A DNA stretch of 64,000 nt from Methylomarinovum caldicuralii (GCF_033126985.1 NZ_AP024714.1:1690990-1754989); one strand, 5' to 3'; shown: positions 34,674-44,456, counted from the stretch's first letter. Notes: generated by a model not told the origin, from the sequence alone. Program-made: numbers and translations.

Positions 34674-36193
34674 GTACCCGTTCACGGTCTTGCCAAGTGC
34701 CTGAAGATTCAGGAGAATGCGGGCATGGAAAGACTTGATCTGGACCTGAGCCGCCCACCTCCCTTGCCCGGGACGGTGGAGGAATGCCACCGGGTGATCG
34801 AAGCGCTTTGGCGGGCGCTGGGAGAATTTCAGCAGCTCAAGGCGCGGGTGGAAGAACTGGAGGAACAGGTGGCCTTGGGGTCCGACAATTCCTCCCAACC
34901 ACCTTCCCGGGACAGCCCGAAGAAGCGCGCCGAGCGCAAGGGCAAGCGACCGACGGGACGCAAGAAAGGGGCGCAGGTGGGACATCCCAGGCACGAGCGG
35001 GCTCTGGTTCCGGCAGAAGCAGTGGACGAGGTCCGGCATTACTTTCCCCATGGCCGCTGCGAGTGCGGTGGGTCGGTGGCGGTGCGGGGATTCCGTCCCC
35101 ATCAGGTGTTCGACCTGCCCGAGATTCGTTACCGGGTGGTCGAACACCGGGTGTATGAAGGCCGCTGTGGGTGTTGTGGTGAGAAGCACCAGGGGCGGCT
35201 ACCGGATGAGGTGCCCCGCGGCCAGATGGGACCTGGGCTGGTGGCGTGGATTGGCTTGATGACGGGGCGCTATCACCTGTCGCTGCGGGAAGTCGAAGCG
35301 CTGCTGGAAGAACAATGGGGTCTGAAATTCAGCCTGGGGGCGATCAGCCAGAGCCAGATCCCGCTGCAGGCGTGGCTGGGTCCGGTCTACAACCAGATTG
35401 GCGAGGCGGCCAGAAAAGCGCTGATCGCCCATGCCGACGAGACCCGCCACTACCGGGGCCGCAGCATCTATTGGCTGTGGGCGCTGACGACCGATCAGAT
35501 GGCGTATTTCCTGACCCATTATTCCCGCGGCAAGGGTGCGGCCGGTGAGCGGTTGGGGGATTTCCAGGGGATCCTGGTGACCGACCGCCACGGGGCCTAC
35601 AACGACCATCCCCAGGACTCACACCAATACTGCTGGGCGCATCTCATCCGCAACCTGGAACGGATCGCCGGGCGCAAGGGACAGGCCGGCGAAGATGGCG
35701 AACGCCTGCTCCGGGCCGCCCGCCTGACGGTTCACTGCGGCAAGCTCTGGCAACAGAGCCATTACCCATCCGACCGCTACCGAAGGCGATTGGAACGCCT
35801 CAAAGCCCTCTTCCGGCGCGAACTGGAACAGGCCGCCCAAAGACATGGCGACAACAAAACCGGTCGCAGCTGCCGCAAGTTGTTGGACGATTTTCCCAGG
35901 TTCTGGACCTTCCTGGACCATCCCGGGGTACCGATGACCAACAACACGGCAGAGCGTGCCCTACGCCCCTATGTCATCTGGCGCAAGACCAGTTTCTTCA
36001 GCCAGTCGCATCGCGGTGACTGCTTCCGGCCCATGATCCTGTCGCTGGTCGAAACCTGCAAGCGCCTCAAGATCGGCGTCTATCAGACCCTGCGGACCAT
36101 CTGCGCCCAGGGCATGGCAGAGGGCGAGGTCACCTTCCGCCTGCCCCTGCCGGAACCTCAACCACTTCCAGTGGCAAGCCCGTGAACGGTAAC
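34674..36193 (+). mobile_element. IS66-family copy B (1,520 bp)
   Basis: It runs from GTACCCGTTCACGG to CGTGAACGGTAAC, both ends intact and no intron. It differs from copy D by a 1-bp deletion before the transposase start. No 8-bp target duplication is seen: the flanks are IS4 sequence in opposite orientations, indicating rearrangement after insertion. Confidence 0.92.
34725..36185 (+). CDS. IS66-family transposase (copy B)
   Basis: The 486-residue protein is almost identical to copy A, with small changes such as QQLKARVEELEEQ and DFQGILVTDRHGAYND preserved. All catalytic blocks (HADETRHYRGR, VTDRHGAYND, NNTAERALRP) are intact, as are both terminal repeats, so this is a candidate for an active copy. 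Here the upstream ATG is out of frame because one C is missing from GGGCCATGG, which fixes the start at 34725. The longer frame from 34476 is a chance fusion with IS4 sequence. Confidence 0.93.
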   Translation: MERLDLDLSRPPPLPGTVEECHRVIEALWRALGEFQQLKARVEELEEQVALGSDNSSQPPSRDSPKKRAERKGKRPTGRKKGAQVGHPRHERALVPAEAVDEVRHYFPHGRCECGGSVAVRGFRPHQVFDLPEIRYRVVEHRVYEGRCGCCGEKHQGRLPDEVPRGQMGPGLVAWIGLMTGRYHLSLREVEALLEEQWGLKFSLGAISQSQIPLQAWLGPVYNQIGEAARKALIAHADETRHYRGRSIYWLWALTTDQMAYFLTHYSRGKGAAGERLGDFQGILVTDRHGAYNDHPQDSHQYCWAHLIRNLERIAGRKGQAGEDGERLLRAARLTVHCGKLWQQSHYPSDRYRRRLERLKALFRRELEQAAQRHGDNKTGRSCRKLLDDFPRFWTFLDHPGVPMTNNTAERALRPYVIWRKTSFFSQSHRGDCFRPMILSLVETCKRLKIGVYQTLRTICAQGMAEGEVTFRLPLPEPQPLPVASP

Positions 36194-36264
36194 CAAGTTC
36201 CCTCAGAGAAAACGGATAAGACATTGATTCCTATGAGAAGGGGGAAGATGTGGGTAATAGGGTG
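36194..36264 (+). repeat. Inverted terminal fragment of the IS4-family element
   Basis: These 71 bp are the reverse complement of the left (3'-transposase) end of the IS4 copies at 32971 and 34436, ending GGGTAATAGGGTG. The orientation is opposite to the copy on the other side of IS66 copy B. Confidence 0.9.
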
Positions 36265-36317
36265 GCGTAATACCTTATTCAAATTATTGTGGCCAGTTTG
36301 GAGATCCTGGATGACTC

Positions 36318-37595
36318 GTGAATCCATCAAAGAAGAGTTCAAAAAATTACTGGTTCGTCGAATATAAAATGTTTAGCATCTCTGCCAAGTTACATTATCA
36401 CTTTGCATTGTGCCGACTACGGCGCAGCATGCGGCATCCCGGCTTTGCCGCACTCATACTTCCACCGGCACCTCCCGGCAGTCTTGGAGATGAAGCAATG
36501 TTGCTAGCTACATTGCACATGCTCAAGCAGCATGGTGTTCACAAGATTGGCATCCTTACTTACAATATTTCTGATAAATATACACTTGATCCAAATATCA
36601 CGCATTACCAAATGAGGGACTTTTTTAGGTTCAAATCGGAAGAGGGACTATTGCGTTTTGTCGCACATGCTCAAAAGCACACGCACTTTTACTTGATAGG
36701 CGCAGATGTAATGGACGGGTATTATTCGCGCGCAGAGACAATCGCAAAAATAGAACTCGCCAGAGTGGCAGCCCTATGCGGACTTAAAACGACCTTATTA
36801 GGATTTAGCTTTAACGCCAATCCAGACGAGGCGTGCGTTAATGCATTAAAAACCTTTCCGGATCATGTTAATGTTAATGCGCGCGACCCAGTATCTCATC
36901 GCCGCCTTTCAAAGCATCTTGGCCGTAACATTCTATTCAGTGCAGACTTGGCCTTTCTCCTTCCACCAGATACGAGCCGATCAGCAGTAAGAAATTTAGT
37001 AGATCAGCTGCTTAGCCTTAAACGCGAAGGCCGTATCTTAGTCGGCATTAATGTGTCTTATCTGATATTGGGGAAAGCTCCTACACTGGCTAATATAGAT
37101 TCCTTGCTTGCTCAAGTCAGGAGCACGCTTCTTGAGATAGCAACTCTAAAACAAAACATCAGTTTCGTATTAATTCCGCATGATTTACGTGGCCCGATGA
37201 ATGACCGGGTTTTATCTGAAAGACTGGCAGCAGGCCTAGAGGGACAATTAGGTAAAAATCAAATCGTACATTTGGCAGAACCCCTCAATAGCGCTGAAAC
37301 AAAGGCAGTTTGCGCTCAGTTGGATGCCGCATTCACCTGCCGCATGCATTTTGGCATTGCCTGTCTTTCCCAAGGCGTACCAATCGCCGCTATTGGTTAC
37401 CAAGGTAAATTCGAAGGCTTAATGGAACTTTTCGGATTGGAGGGCTTGTTGTTACCGGATGCAATCCGCCTTGATCTAGATGCCTTTTCAACAGTTCTTC
37501 GTCGACTGATCGAGAACCGGCTGGAACTGCAGACCATCGTACGAAGTAAGCTGGATGCAGTTTATCGGTTAGCAGCGAACAATTTTTCTTCATGA
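36318..37595 (+). CDS. Polysaccharide pyruvyl transferase family protein
   Basis: The 425-residue protein has the family opening GSLGDEAMLLATLHMLKQHG and the C-terminal core FTCRMHFGIACLSQGVPIAAIGY, where the H of TCRMHF is characteristic. Such enzymes add pyruvate ketals from phosphoenolpyruvate to sugars, giving the glycan a negative charge. Codons are AT-rich, unlike the core genome. The start is uncertain: GTG at 36318 or ATG at 36369, neither with a good Shine-Dalgarno. It overlaps the next glycosyltransferase start by 4 bp (ATGA). Confidence 0.8.
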   Translation: MNPSKKSSKNYWFVEYKMFSISAKLHYHFALCRLRRSMRHPGFAALILPPAPPGSLGDEAMLLATLHMLKQHGVHKIGILTYNISDKYTLDPNITHYQMRDFFRFKSEEGLLRFVAHAQKHTHFYLIGADVMDGYYSRAETIAKIELARVAALCGLKTTLLGFSFNANPDEACVNALKTFPDHVNVNARDPVSHRRLSKHLGRNILFSADLAFLLPPDTSRSAVRNLVDQLLSLKREGRILVGINVSYLILGKAPTLANIDSLLAQVRSTLLEIATLKQNISFVLIPHDLRGPMNDRVLSERLAAGLEGQLGKNQIVHLAEPLNSAETKAVCAQLDAAFTCRMHFGIACLSQGVPIAAIGYQGKFEGLMELFGLEGLLLPDAIRLDLDAFSTVLRRLIENRLELQTIVRSKLDAVYRLAANNFSS

Positions 37596-38803
37596 ATTTT
37601 TTTATGACAAGAACCTTATTTATTTCTGAAAAGCTCCCCCTACCCGACCATGCCTCCGGTGACCTCAGGTTTTTCTCCCTATTAAACATCCTAACAGCAA
37701 CCAGCGAAGTCCATCTTGCTGTTTTTGGCTGGCCCGCACAAAAAGCAAAGCTCGGAGAAACAAGATTCGATCACTACCAATCGCTGCTTTCTAAGCATGG
37801 AATCCATCTCCACTTAGGACATGTGCCTGCTCTCTTGCGCTCGGGAGATTGGGAAATCATCGCATTTGAATTCTACCATGCTGCCCGGCCCGAATGGATC
37901 ATCGAAGCCAGATACCATAACCCCAAGGCCAAGCTTGTTATAGATTCCGTCGATGTCCATTTCAAGCGCCTGCATGAAAAGGCCAAAATCACCGGCGAAC
38001 GAAAGGACTTTGAGCAAGCTGAAAAAACCCGCAGAGGAGAGCTTTTAGCTTACAATCGCGCCGATTTTATCCTTGCCGTCACGGAAACGGATCAACAGCA
38101 CATTAACCATTATCTTCCCAAAGCAAAAACAGCCCTCGTCCCCAATATTCACCAAATCCACTCACCGGAGCTCAACTCCCCGGAAAACACCTGTCGCCTG
38201 GTATTTGTAGGCGGTTTTCAGCATGATCCTAATATCGACGCGGTGCTGTACTTTTGCCGCGATGTGCTCCCCCGAATAGCAGCCCGGATTCCAGTTGAGG
38301 TTTATATAATTGGCTCATCCCCTCCGCCGCAACTGTGCAAGCTAAATAGCAACTCGATTTTTGTCACCGGGCACGTCGAAGACACTCTACCGTATTTGAA
38401 ACGCAGCCACATTTCCATCGCGCCTTTGCGTTACGGCGCGGGCATGAAAGGCAAGATCGGCGAGGCTATGGCTGCAGGTCTCCCGGTGGTCACCACGTCC
38501 GTTGGCGCAGAAGGCTTTGGATGCACCCCAGGCGAGCATATCTTGGTCGGCGATACGCCTGAAGTCTTTGCCGAGCACATCGTCAGCTTATGTAAAGATC
38601 CAATCCTCTACGAAAAAATCCGGCTTGCCGGCTGGGACTTCATCCGTGAACATTATTCTGAAGAATCCTTGAGACATCAGGTGTTGGAGACCTTTGAAAA
38701 CATCCTGGCTAGTCAACCGAAACCTTTACCCTGGCGGGAACGCCTGACCAAATCTCTGCAAATCGAATACGAGCGCCACTTAGCGTGGCGCTTTAGGACA
38801 TGA
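37592..38803 (+). CDS. GT4-family glycosyltransferase
   Basis: The 403-residue protein has the GT-B C-terminal blocks FVGGFQHDPNIDAVLYF and PLRYGAGMKGKIGEAMAAGLPVVTTSVGAEG, in which the conserved acid of GEAM lies near the nucleotide-sugar site. It would transfer a sugar to the growing glycan at the cytosolic membrane face. Codon use is AT-rich like the gene before it. It is coupled to both neighbours by 4-bp overlaps. The sugar is unknown. Confidence 0.88.
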   Translation: MNFFMTRTLFISEKLPLPDHASGDLRFFSLLNILTATSEVHLAVFGWPAQKAKLGETRFDHYQSLLSKHGIHLHLGHVPALLRSGDWEIIAFEFYHAARPEWIIEARYHNPKAKLVIDSVDVHFKRLHEKAKITGERKDFEQAEKTRRGELLAYNRADFILAVTETDQQHINHYLPKAKTALVPNIHQIHSPELNSPENTCRLVFVGGFQHDPNIDAVLYFCRDVLPRIAARIPVEVYIIGSSPPPQLCKLNSNSIFVTGHVEDTLPYLKRSHISIAPLRYGAGMKGKIGEAMAAGLPVVTTSVGAEGFGCTPGEHILVGDTPEVFAEHIVSLCKDPILYEKIRLAGWDFIREHYSEESLRHQVLETFENILASQPKPLPWRERLTKSLQIEYERHLAWRFRT

Positions 38804-40389
38804 TCAGATTGCTGTTTTTTCTGCTCGTCATTATTGCTGACGCTGAAGCACGCACTGCTATCCAGTGGCACCCCACCGAACTCCAGTTCGAAGTTAACCG
38901 ATCTATCCCACACCCGCTAGGCGTCAAATTCGGCGCAGTTTTCCGAGGGCCGGAGCAATCCCGGCTGACCGTTCCCGGATTCTGGGACGGCGGCCGAACT
39001 TTCAAGATCCGCTTTACCCCCACCCTGCCAGGCACCTGGACTTACCGGACCTATGCCTCGGAAGCTAGTCTCAAGGGGAAAGAGGGAACCTTCAAGGTGG
39101 AGACCTCCCACTCCACCAACCCCCTGTTTCGACACGGCGGCTTTCTCCAAGTCTCGGCAAACCGGCACTATCTCACCTATACTGATGGAACCCCCTTTTT
39201 CTGGCTGGGCGACACCTGGTGGTTCTGCCCCGGACGCCGATGCCCAATCAATCGATTATCAAATCCTAAAATTGGTTCCATGTACAAGCACATGGTGGAT
39301 GTGCGGGCGGAGCAGGGATATACGACGGCGCTGATGCTTTTTGCCGGCCATAGTCCCACATTCCTGTACCCGGGCCAGTGGGACGAAAGCTATCTGCGCA
39401 ATTGGCGTTTTGTCGACTCTTATATTTCCTATGCCAATCAAAAAGGACTGATCCCGGTTTTGGGCACTGGCTTTCACAAAGCCCTGGACAAGGTTCCCTT
39501 ATCCCAGCTGAAATTGTTGTGGCGCTATCTCATCGCCCGCTACGGGGCATATGCGGTCGGCTGGCTGATCGTGGGGGAATACAATTTTCAAAACGACGGC
39601 CGACGCGTCGCCAAGGTCGATGAACTTGGAGAGTACATCAAAAAACTCGACCCCTACAAACGGGCGATGAGCGTTCACCCTTGGCTTTACACCAAGGAAA
39701 AGCGCCAGCTCTGGGACAGGCCCTGGTACGACTTCATCATGGTTCAGGGAGGGCACGGCTATCCACCGCCGATAAAATATTACCTTTCGATCTTCAACCG
39801 TCCTCCCGCCAAACCCTTCCTGGAGACCGAAGCCCGCTACGAGGGCATCTTCAACGCCGGACCGGACGATGTGCGCCACGCCGCCTACCGGGCCATCCAG
39901 ACCGGAAGCTTCGGCTATACTTACGGCAGCCACGGCTTATGGCTGCCGCTGCTGTATCCGGATGAGAAAATCCCTTCATTGGAGGCATGGGGGAAGGCAT
40001 TGCCCTGGTGGCAGGCCCTCAAACGCCCAGGCGCAGAGCAGATGGGTTATCTGCGCCGGTTCTATGAGTCCCTGTCGTGGTGGAATATGGCTCCCCGGCC
40101 GGGGCAGGTGATCGATAACATCGGCGATGATGACAAAAGGCGCGTGCTGGTAAAAAGCGATGGTGTTCGGTGGTGGGCGGTCTATTTTCCCCGCTATCTG
40201 GATGCCAGCCACCCGGTCCGGTTGCAGGAGATGCCGCAGGGCGTCTATGCCGGCAAGTGGTTCGATCCGCGCCTGGGGGTGTTCGCCTCCCTGCCGAAGG
40301 CGCTCTCCCCCGCCAGCGGGGGATACCTCACCCTGCCGGCAAGGCCTGCCGGCTCCGACTGGCTGTTGGTGCTTGAAAAAGTTCGATGA
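38800..40389 (+). CDS. Exported DUF5060/DUF4038 apiosidase-like glycoside hydrolase
   Basis: The 529-residue protein has a signal peptide (about 1-17), a beta-sandwich N-terminal DUF5060-like domain (ELQFEVNRSIPHPLG, WTYRTYASEASLKGKEGTFK) and a DUF4038 TIM-barrel (YTDGTPFFWLGDTWW, PFLETEARYEG). The DTWW and ETEARY motifs hold likely catalytic acids. Family members cleave plant or bacterial polysaccharide side chains such as apiose. Secreted hydrolases in glycan loci often trim or release the product. It lies in the middle of the glycosyltransferase operon with 4-bp overlaps on both sides. Confidence 0.8.
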   Translation: MIRLLFFLLVIIADAEARTAIQWHPTELQFEVNRSIPHPLGVKFGAVFRGPEQSRLTVPGFWDGGRTFKIRFTPTLPGTWTYRTYASEASLKGKEGTFKVETSHSTNPLFRHGGFLQVSANRHYLTYTDGTPFFWLGDTWWFCPGRRCPINRLSNPKIGSMYKHMVDVRAEQGYTTALMLFAGHSPTFLYPGQWDESYLRNWRFVDSYISYANQKGLIPVLGTGFHKALDKVPLSQLKLLWRYLIARYGAYAVGWLIVGEYNFQNDGRRVAKVDELGEYIKKLDPYKRAMSVHPWLYTKEKRQLWDRPWYDFIMVQGGHGYPPPIKYYLSIFNRPPAKPFLETEARYEGIFNAGPDDVRHAAYRAIQTGSFGYTYGSHGLWLPLLYPDEKIPSLEAWGKALPWWQALKRPGAEQMGYLRRFYESLSWWNMAPRPGQVIDNIGDDDKRRVLVKSDGVRWWAVYFPRYLDASHPVRLQEMPQGVYAGKWFDPRLGVFASLPKALSPASGGYLTLPARPAGSDWLLVLEKVR

Positions 40390-41171
40390 ACGATCTTACC
40401 GTAAGAATCCGGCGTAAAATCGGCCGCCTCCTCCGGCGCGCCAATCCTGCGCGACTAGGCTGTCCCAGGGTGCTGGTCGCCGGCGTCTATCTTGCCGACC
40501 GGAAAAACCTCATCCGCCACATCGTGCAGGAGTTGGGCGAAAGCCGCCTGTTCCGGGTCACCCAGCGCTGGGCCGCCGTCGGCGGCCCGCCTCCCGCCCC
40601 GCATGTGACCAGGGCGACTGCCTTAAGACCTGACCGGAAAATTCCGAAATTCCAGTTGCTCAACCGCCTGCTGGCCGGCATCCCCCTGGAAAAATACGCG
40701 TTCGTGCTGGTATGCGACGACGACATCCAGCTTCCTGCCGGATTCTTGGACGAATTTCTCACCCTCCAGCAGCGCTACGACTTCGCCCTCGCCCAGCCGG
40801 CACGCACCCCCAACAGCCACCTCGACCACGCCATCGTCCGCCAGGTTCCGGGCATGATCGCCAGGCAGACCCGGTTCGTGGAGATCGGCCCACTGTTCAG
40901 TATCCGGCAGGATGCCCTTCCCTTACTTCTGCCTTTTCCCGACACCAGTCCAATGGGGTGGGGGCTGGATTTCGTCTGGCCGGTGATTTTGGAGCGGCAA
41001 GGTCTGCGCCTGGGCATCGTCGACCAGACCCCGGTACGGCATTCGCTGCGCCCACCGGCCAAAGCCTATCGTGAAGATGCGGCGTTTCGGGAAATGGAAT
41101 CTTTCCTTGCGGCCACCCCCCACTTGAGCCGGGAGGAAGCCTTGCAGGTCATCGCCGAGTACAAAGCATGA
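40386..41171 (+). CDS. Putative glycosyltransferase (GT-A-like, DDD motif)
   Basis: The 261-residue protein has FVLVCDDDIQLPAGFLDEF at about residue 105, a metal-binding DDD motif as in GT-A enzymes, and a late acidic/aromatic stretch (MGWGLDFVWPVILERQGL) seen in some uncharacterised sugar transferases. The family is not recognised with confidence; DUF707-like proteins are an alternative. The gene is coupled by 4 bp to both the hydrolase upstream and the GT2 gene downstream. Confidence 0.6.
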   Translation: MNDLTVRIRRKIGRLLRRANPARLGCPRVLVAGVYLADRKNLIRHIVQELGESRLFRVTQRWAAVGGPPPAPHVTRATALRPDRKIPKFQLLNRLLAGIPLEKYAFVLVCDDDIQLPAGFLDEFLTLQQRYDFALAQPARTPNSHLDHAIVRQVPGMIARQTRFVEIGPLFSIRQDALPLLLPFPDTSPMGWGLDFVWPVILERQGLRLGIVDQTPVRHSLRPPAKAYREDAAFREMESFLAATPHLSREEALQVIAEYKA

Positions 41172-42133
41172 TCAGTGTGATCATCTGCACCCACAACCGG
41201 GGAGATATTCTAGGCGATACGCTGGCAAGCCTGGTGCCTGCCGTGGGGGAAGCAGAGGCAAACGGCGTTGCAGTGGAACTGATCCTCGTCGACAACCATT
41301 CAAGCGACGCGACCGGAGAAATCGGCAAATGTTTTGCCGCCGGCCATGCGTGGGCGCGCTATGTGTTTGAACCCGAAACCGGACTGTCCTATGCGCGAAA
41401 CCGCGGCATCCAGGAAGCGCGTGGTGACATCCTGGCGTTCGCTGACGACGACGTCTTTTTTGACAACGCCTGGCTGAAAGCCTTGGCCGAAGCGTTTCGT
41501 ATCCATCCCGACGCAGGTTGTGTGGGCGGCAAGACCATTCCTCTGTTCGAAAGTGGAGAACCGCCTTGGCTACATGAGCAACTGCTTTATATGTATGGCG
41601 CCACCAATTCGGGAGATGCGATCTGCTGGTTTGATCCTCCCAAGCATCCTTACGGGGTAAATATGGCTTTTCGTCGGCAGGTCTTCGAGCGAGTCGGATT
41701 GTTTGACCCCAGGCTGGGCAGGATTGGCAAATCACTGCTTTCCGGCGAAGAGGCCGATTTTTTCAAGCGAGTGTACGCTGCAGGCTATCAAGTCCTCTAT
41801 ACTCCTTTTGCCGTGCTTTGGCACCGGATCCCGGCAGCGCGCACCGAAAAATCCTGGGTGCTCAGGCGCAGCTATTGGCAAGGGATTTCAGATGTCGTTC
41901 ACCGGCAAATCGATTCTCCCTTGAGCCGGGGGTCCCTGGTATCCCAGGCAGCCAGAGAAACGCGCGATTTGTTCCACAGGCTCAAAGGACCCTCCTGGAA
42001 TCCCAGAAAAATCCTTTGGCACATCCGCGGATTGCCTTTTTACGCCCGTGCTTGGCACATGGCGAAACTGGGGTTCATCCTCCAAAGCCTGCGCGAGGCC
42101 GTTAGATTGCGCCCGATAAGAGTCTCATCATGA
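41168..42133 (+). CDS. GT2-family glycosyltransferase
   Basis: The 321-residue protein begins MISVIICTHNRGDILGDTLA, with DNHSSDATG and the ILAFADDDVFFD DxD motif and a WL...EA core, all standard for GT2 (inverting) transferases. It would add one sugar from a nucleotide donor. The gene is overlapped by 4 bp at both ends, placing it in the same operon as the neighbouring transferases. Sugar and linkage are unknown. Confidence 0.9.
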   Translation: MISVIICTHNRGDILGDTLASLVPAVGEAEANGVAVELILVDNHSSDATGEIGKCFAAGHAWARYVFEPETGLSYARNRGIQEARGDILAFADDDVFFDNAWLKALAEAFRIHPDAGCVGGKTIPLFESGEPPWLHEQLLYMYGATNSGDAICWFDPPKHPYGVNMAFRRQVFERVGLFDPRLGRIGKSLLSGEEADFFKRVYAAGYQVLYTPFAVLWHRIPAARTEKSWVLRRSYWQGISDVVHRQIDSPLSRGSLVSQAARETRDLFHRLKGPSWNPRKILWHIRGLPFYARAWHMAKLGFILQSLREAVRLRPIRVSS

Positions 42134-43491
42134 ACACCATCCTCTACATCGCCAGCCGCTCCGACATCGCCGGCGGGGAAATTTATCTGCGGGATGTGTT
42201 CCAGCATATGGATCGCTCCCGCTTTCGCCCCCTGGTGGTCCTGCCCGACGACGGCGCGTTTCGTGCCCTTCTCGAAGAGATGGGTATCGAATGGGTAATC
42301 CAGGAAGTCAATTACGGCTGGCTCAAGCCCCCCCTGCCCTGGTACTCCTTTCTGGCGAATCTGCCGCAGCGGGTGCGCAATCTCGTCCGCCTGATCAAGA
42401 AAGAACAAGCCGCGCTCGTCCACACCAATTCCAATCAGATCCTGGAAGGCGCCTTGGCGGCCAGGCTGGCCGGCGTTCACCACCTCATCGTGGTGCACAT
42501 TCCCTTCCAGAGTAATCTTCCCCTCTACCAGCGTTTCCCCCTCCATCCACACAGCTTCGCCGAACTGATCGGCGATCTTTCCACCCGCATCATCGCCGTG
42601 GCCGAATCGGTCGCCCGCTCGCTCTCCCCGCCCATTCCGTGGGAGAAAATCCGGGTCATTCACAATGGGATCGAGCTGGAACGTTTTCAAAACTTGCGCC
42701 AGTTTGAGCAGCCGAGTATCCGGCAGGAACTTGGCATACCACAGAATGCCCCCCTGATCACCGGCGTCGGCCGCCTCCATCCGGACAAGGGGTTTGAATA
42801 CTTCGTGGAGGCTGCCGGCAAAGTGGCCCGGGAATTCCCCGAAGCCCATTTCGCCATCGTGGGGAGCACCGATTCCCCAAATTACCAGGCCAAGCTGAAA
42901 GCCCGGATTCAGACGTTGGGGATTGATCGGTGCTTTCATTTTTTGGGCTTTCGCCAGGACATCCCCACCATCCTTACCCAGTCGGACGTTTTCCTGTTGA
43001 CCTCGCGCTCGGAAGGCGGGCCTTATGTGCTGCTCGAGGCAATGGCCTGCGACTGCGCCTGCGTGGCCAGCTGCTGCGGCGGATTCGTCGAGTACGTCAT
43101 TCGCCCCGGCCAGACAGGCTTCTTGGTGGAGTACGGCGATCCCGAATCGGCAGCGGATGCGCTACGGGAATTGCTGCAAAACCCTGGACTGAGACAGAAA
43201 ATCGCAAAGCAAGGACGGGAATTCATATTGACCTGCGGCGAGTTCGATGTTCGCAATTCGGTGCAGAGTCTGATGGACGTGTATGAAGAAATCCTTTCCT
43301 CTCCTGCCCCTTCCCCCGGAAACTATGCGATAGACTTATTGCTCCAGGGAGCTACGGAAATAGGTTATCTGGGCCAGAAGGTCACCACCCTGGAAGAAAG
43401 AATGAAAAAGGCGGAACGGGCCGCCGCCCTGCTATTGGACAATCCGATTTCACGGATGGCCCGCACTCTCAAAAACAAGGTGAAGTCATGA
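42130..43491 (+). CDS. GT4-family glycosyltransferase
   Basis: The 453-residue protein begins MNTILYIASRSDIAGGEIYL and has RLHPDKGFEYFVEAAGKV and SRSEGGPYVLLEAMACDCAC, the E-x7-E-type donor-binding block of GT4 retaining enzymes. The last 50 residues are a coiled-coil-like extension with EERMKKAERAAALL. It is the last gene before the mobile cluster at 43.5 kb; the IS66/intron remnant starts 2 bp after its stop, so genes downstream may have lost their promoter. Confidence 0.9.
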   Translation: MNTILYIASRSDIAGGEIYLRDVFQHMDRSRFRPLVVLPDDGAFRALLEEMGIEWVIQEVNYGWLKPPLPWYSFLANLPQRVRNLVRLIKKEQAALVHTNSNQILEGALAARLAGVHHLIVVHIPFQSNLPLYQRFPLHPHSFAELIGDLSTRIIAVAESVARSLSPPIPWEKIRVIHNGIELERFQNLRQFEQPSIRQELGIPQNAPLITGVGRLHPDKGFEYFVEAAGKVAREFPEAHFAIVGSTDSPNYQAKLKARIQTLGIDRCFHFLGFRQDIPTILTQSDVFLLTSRSEGGPYVLLEAMACDCACVASCCGGFVEYVIRPGQTGFLVEYGDPESAADALRELLQNPGLRQKIAKQGREFILTCGEFDVRNSVQSLMDVYEEILSSPAPSPGNYAIDLLLQGATEIGYLGQKVTTLEERMKKAERAAALLLDNPISRMARTLKNKVKS

Positions 43492-43492
43492 C

Positions 43493-43583
43493 GTAACCGT
43501 TCATTGCGCCAGGCCAAGCCTGGAGAAGGAGGAAGTATGTAGAAGGAAAGACATCGCTGAAACCTTCAGAGCGACCTGACAGG
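43493..43583 (+). mobile_element. IS66 end fragment carrying a truncated group II intron (11 bp + 80 bp)
   Basis: Bases 43493-43503 (GTAACCGTTCA) are an IS66 terminal-repeat tip, followed by the first 80 bp of the group II intron (43504-43583, TTGCGCCAGGCC onward, with one base deleted in AAGTTATG). IS66 copy C cuts the intron at 43584. The exon junction CGTTCA/TTGCG is the same as in the full introns. Confidence 0.85.
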
Positions 43584-43635
43584 GTACCCGTTCACGGTCT
43601 TGCCAAGTGCCTGAAGATTCAGGAGAATGCGGGCC

Positions 43636-44456
43636 ATGGAAAGACTTGATCTGGACCTGAGCCGCCCACCTCCCTTGCCCGGGACGGTGGAGGAATGCCA
43701 CCGGGTGATCGAAGCGCTTTGGCGGGCGCTGGGAGAATTTCAGCAGATCCAGGCGCGAGTGGAAGAACTGGAGGAACAGTTGGCCTTGGGGTCCGACAAT
43801 TCCTCCCAACCACCTTCCCAGGACAGCACGAAGAAGCGCGCCGAGCGCAAGGGCAAGCGACCGACGGGACGCAAGAAAGGGGCGCAGGTGGGACATCCCA
43901 GGCACGAGCGGGCTCTGGTTCCGGCAGAAGCAGTGGACGAGGTCCGGCATTACTTTCCCCATGGCCGCTGCGAGTGCGGTGGGTCGGTGGCGGTGCGGGG
44001 ATTCCGTCCCCATCAGGTGTTCGACCTGCCCGAGATTCGTTACCGGGTGGTCGAACACCGGGTGTATGAAGGCCGCTGTGGGTGGTGTGGTCAGAAGCAC
44101 CAGGGGCGGCTACCGGATGAGGTTCCCCGCGGCCAGATGGGACCTGGGCTGGTGGCGTGGATTGGCTTGATGACGGGGCGCTATCACCTGTCGCTGCGGG
44201 AAGTCGAAGCGCTGCTGGAAGAACAATGGGGTCTGAAATTCAGCCTGGGGGCGATCAGCCAGAGCCAGATCCCGCTGCAGGCGTGGCTGGGTCCGGTCTA
44301 CAACCAGATTGGCGAGGCGGTCAGAAAAGCGCTGATCGCCCATGCCGACGAGACCCGCCACTACCGGGGCCGCAGCATCTATTGGCTGTGGGCGCTGACG
44401 ACCGATCAGATGGCGTATTTCCTGACCCATTATTCCCGCGGCAAGGGTGCGGCCGG
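43636..44456 (+). pseudogene. IS66 transposase copy C, N-terminal part
   Basis: About 273 codons from MERLDLDLSRPPPLPG to YSRGKGAAG match the other copies, including HADETRHYRGR. The frame is cut by IS66 copy D after the GCGGCCGG target. The C-terminal part resumes at 45986. Removing copy D and one target copy restores a full transposase frame. The frame that runs on to 44520 is read-through into copy D. Confidence 0.92.
44449..44456. repeat. Target-site duplication of IS66 copy D (left)
   Basis: GCGGCCGG here is repeated at 45978-45985, an 8-bp duplication as expected for IS66-family insertion. It fixes the element ends at 44457 and 45977. Confidence 0.95.
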
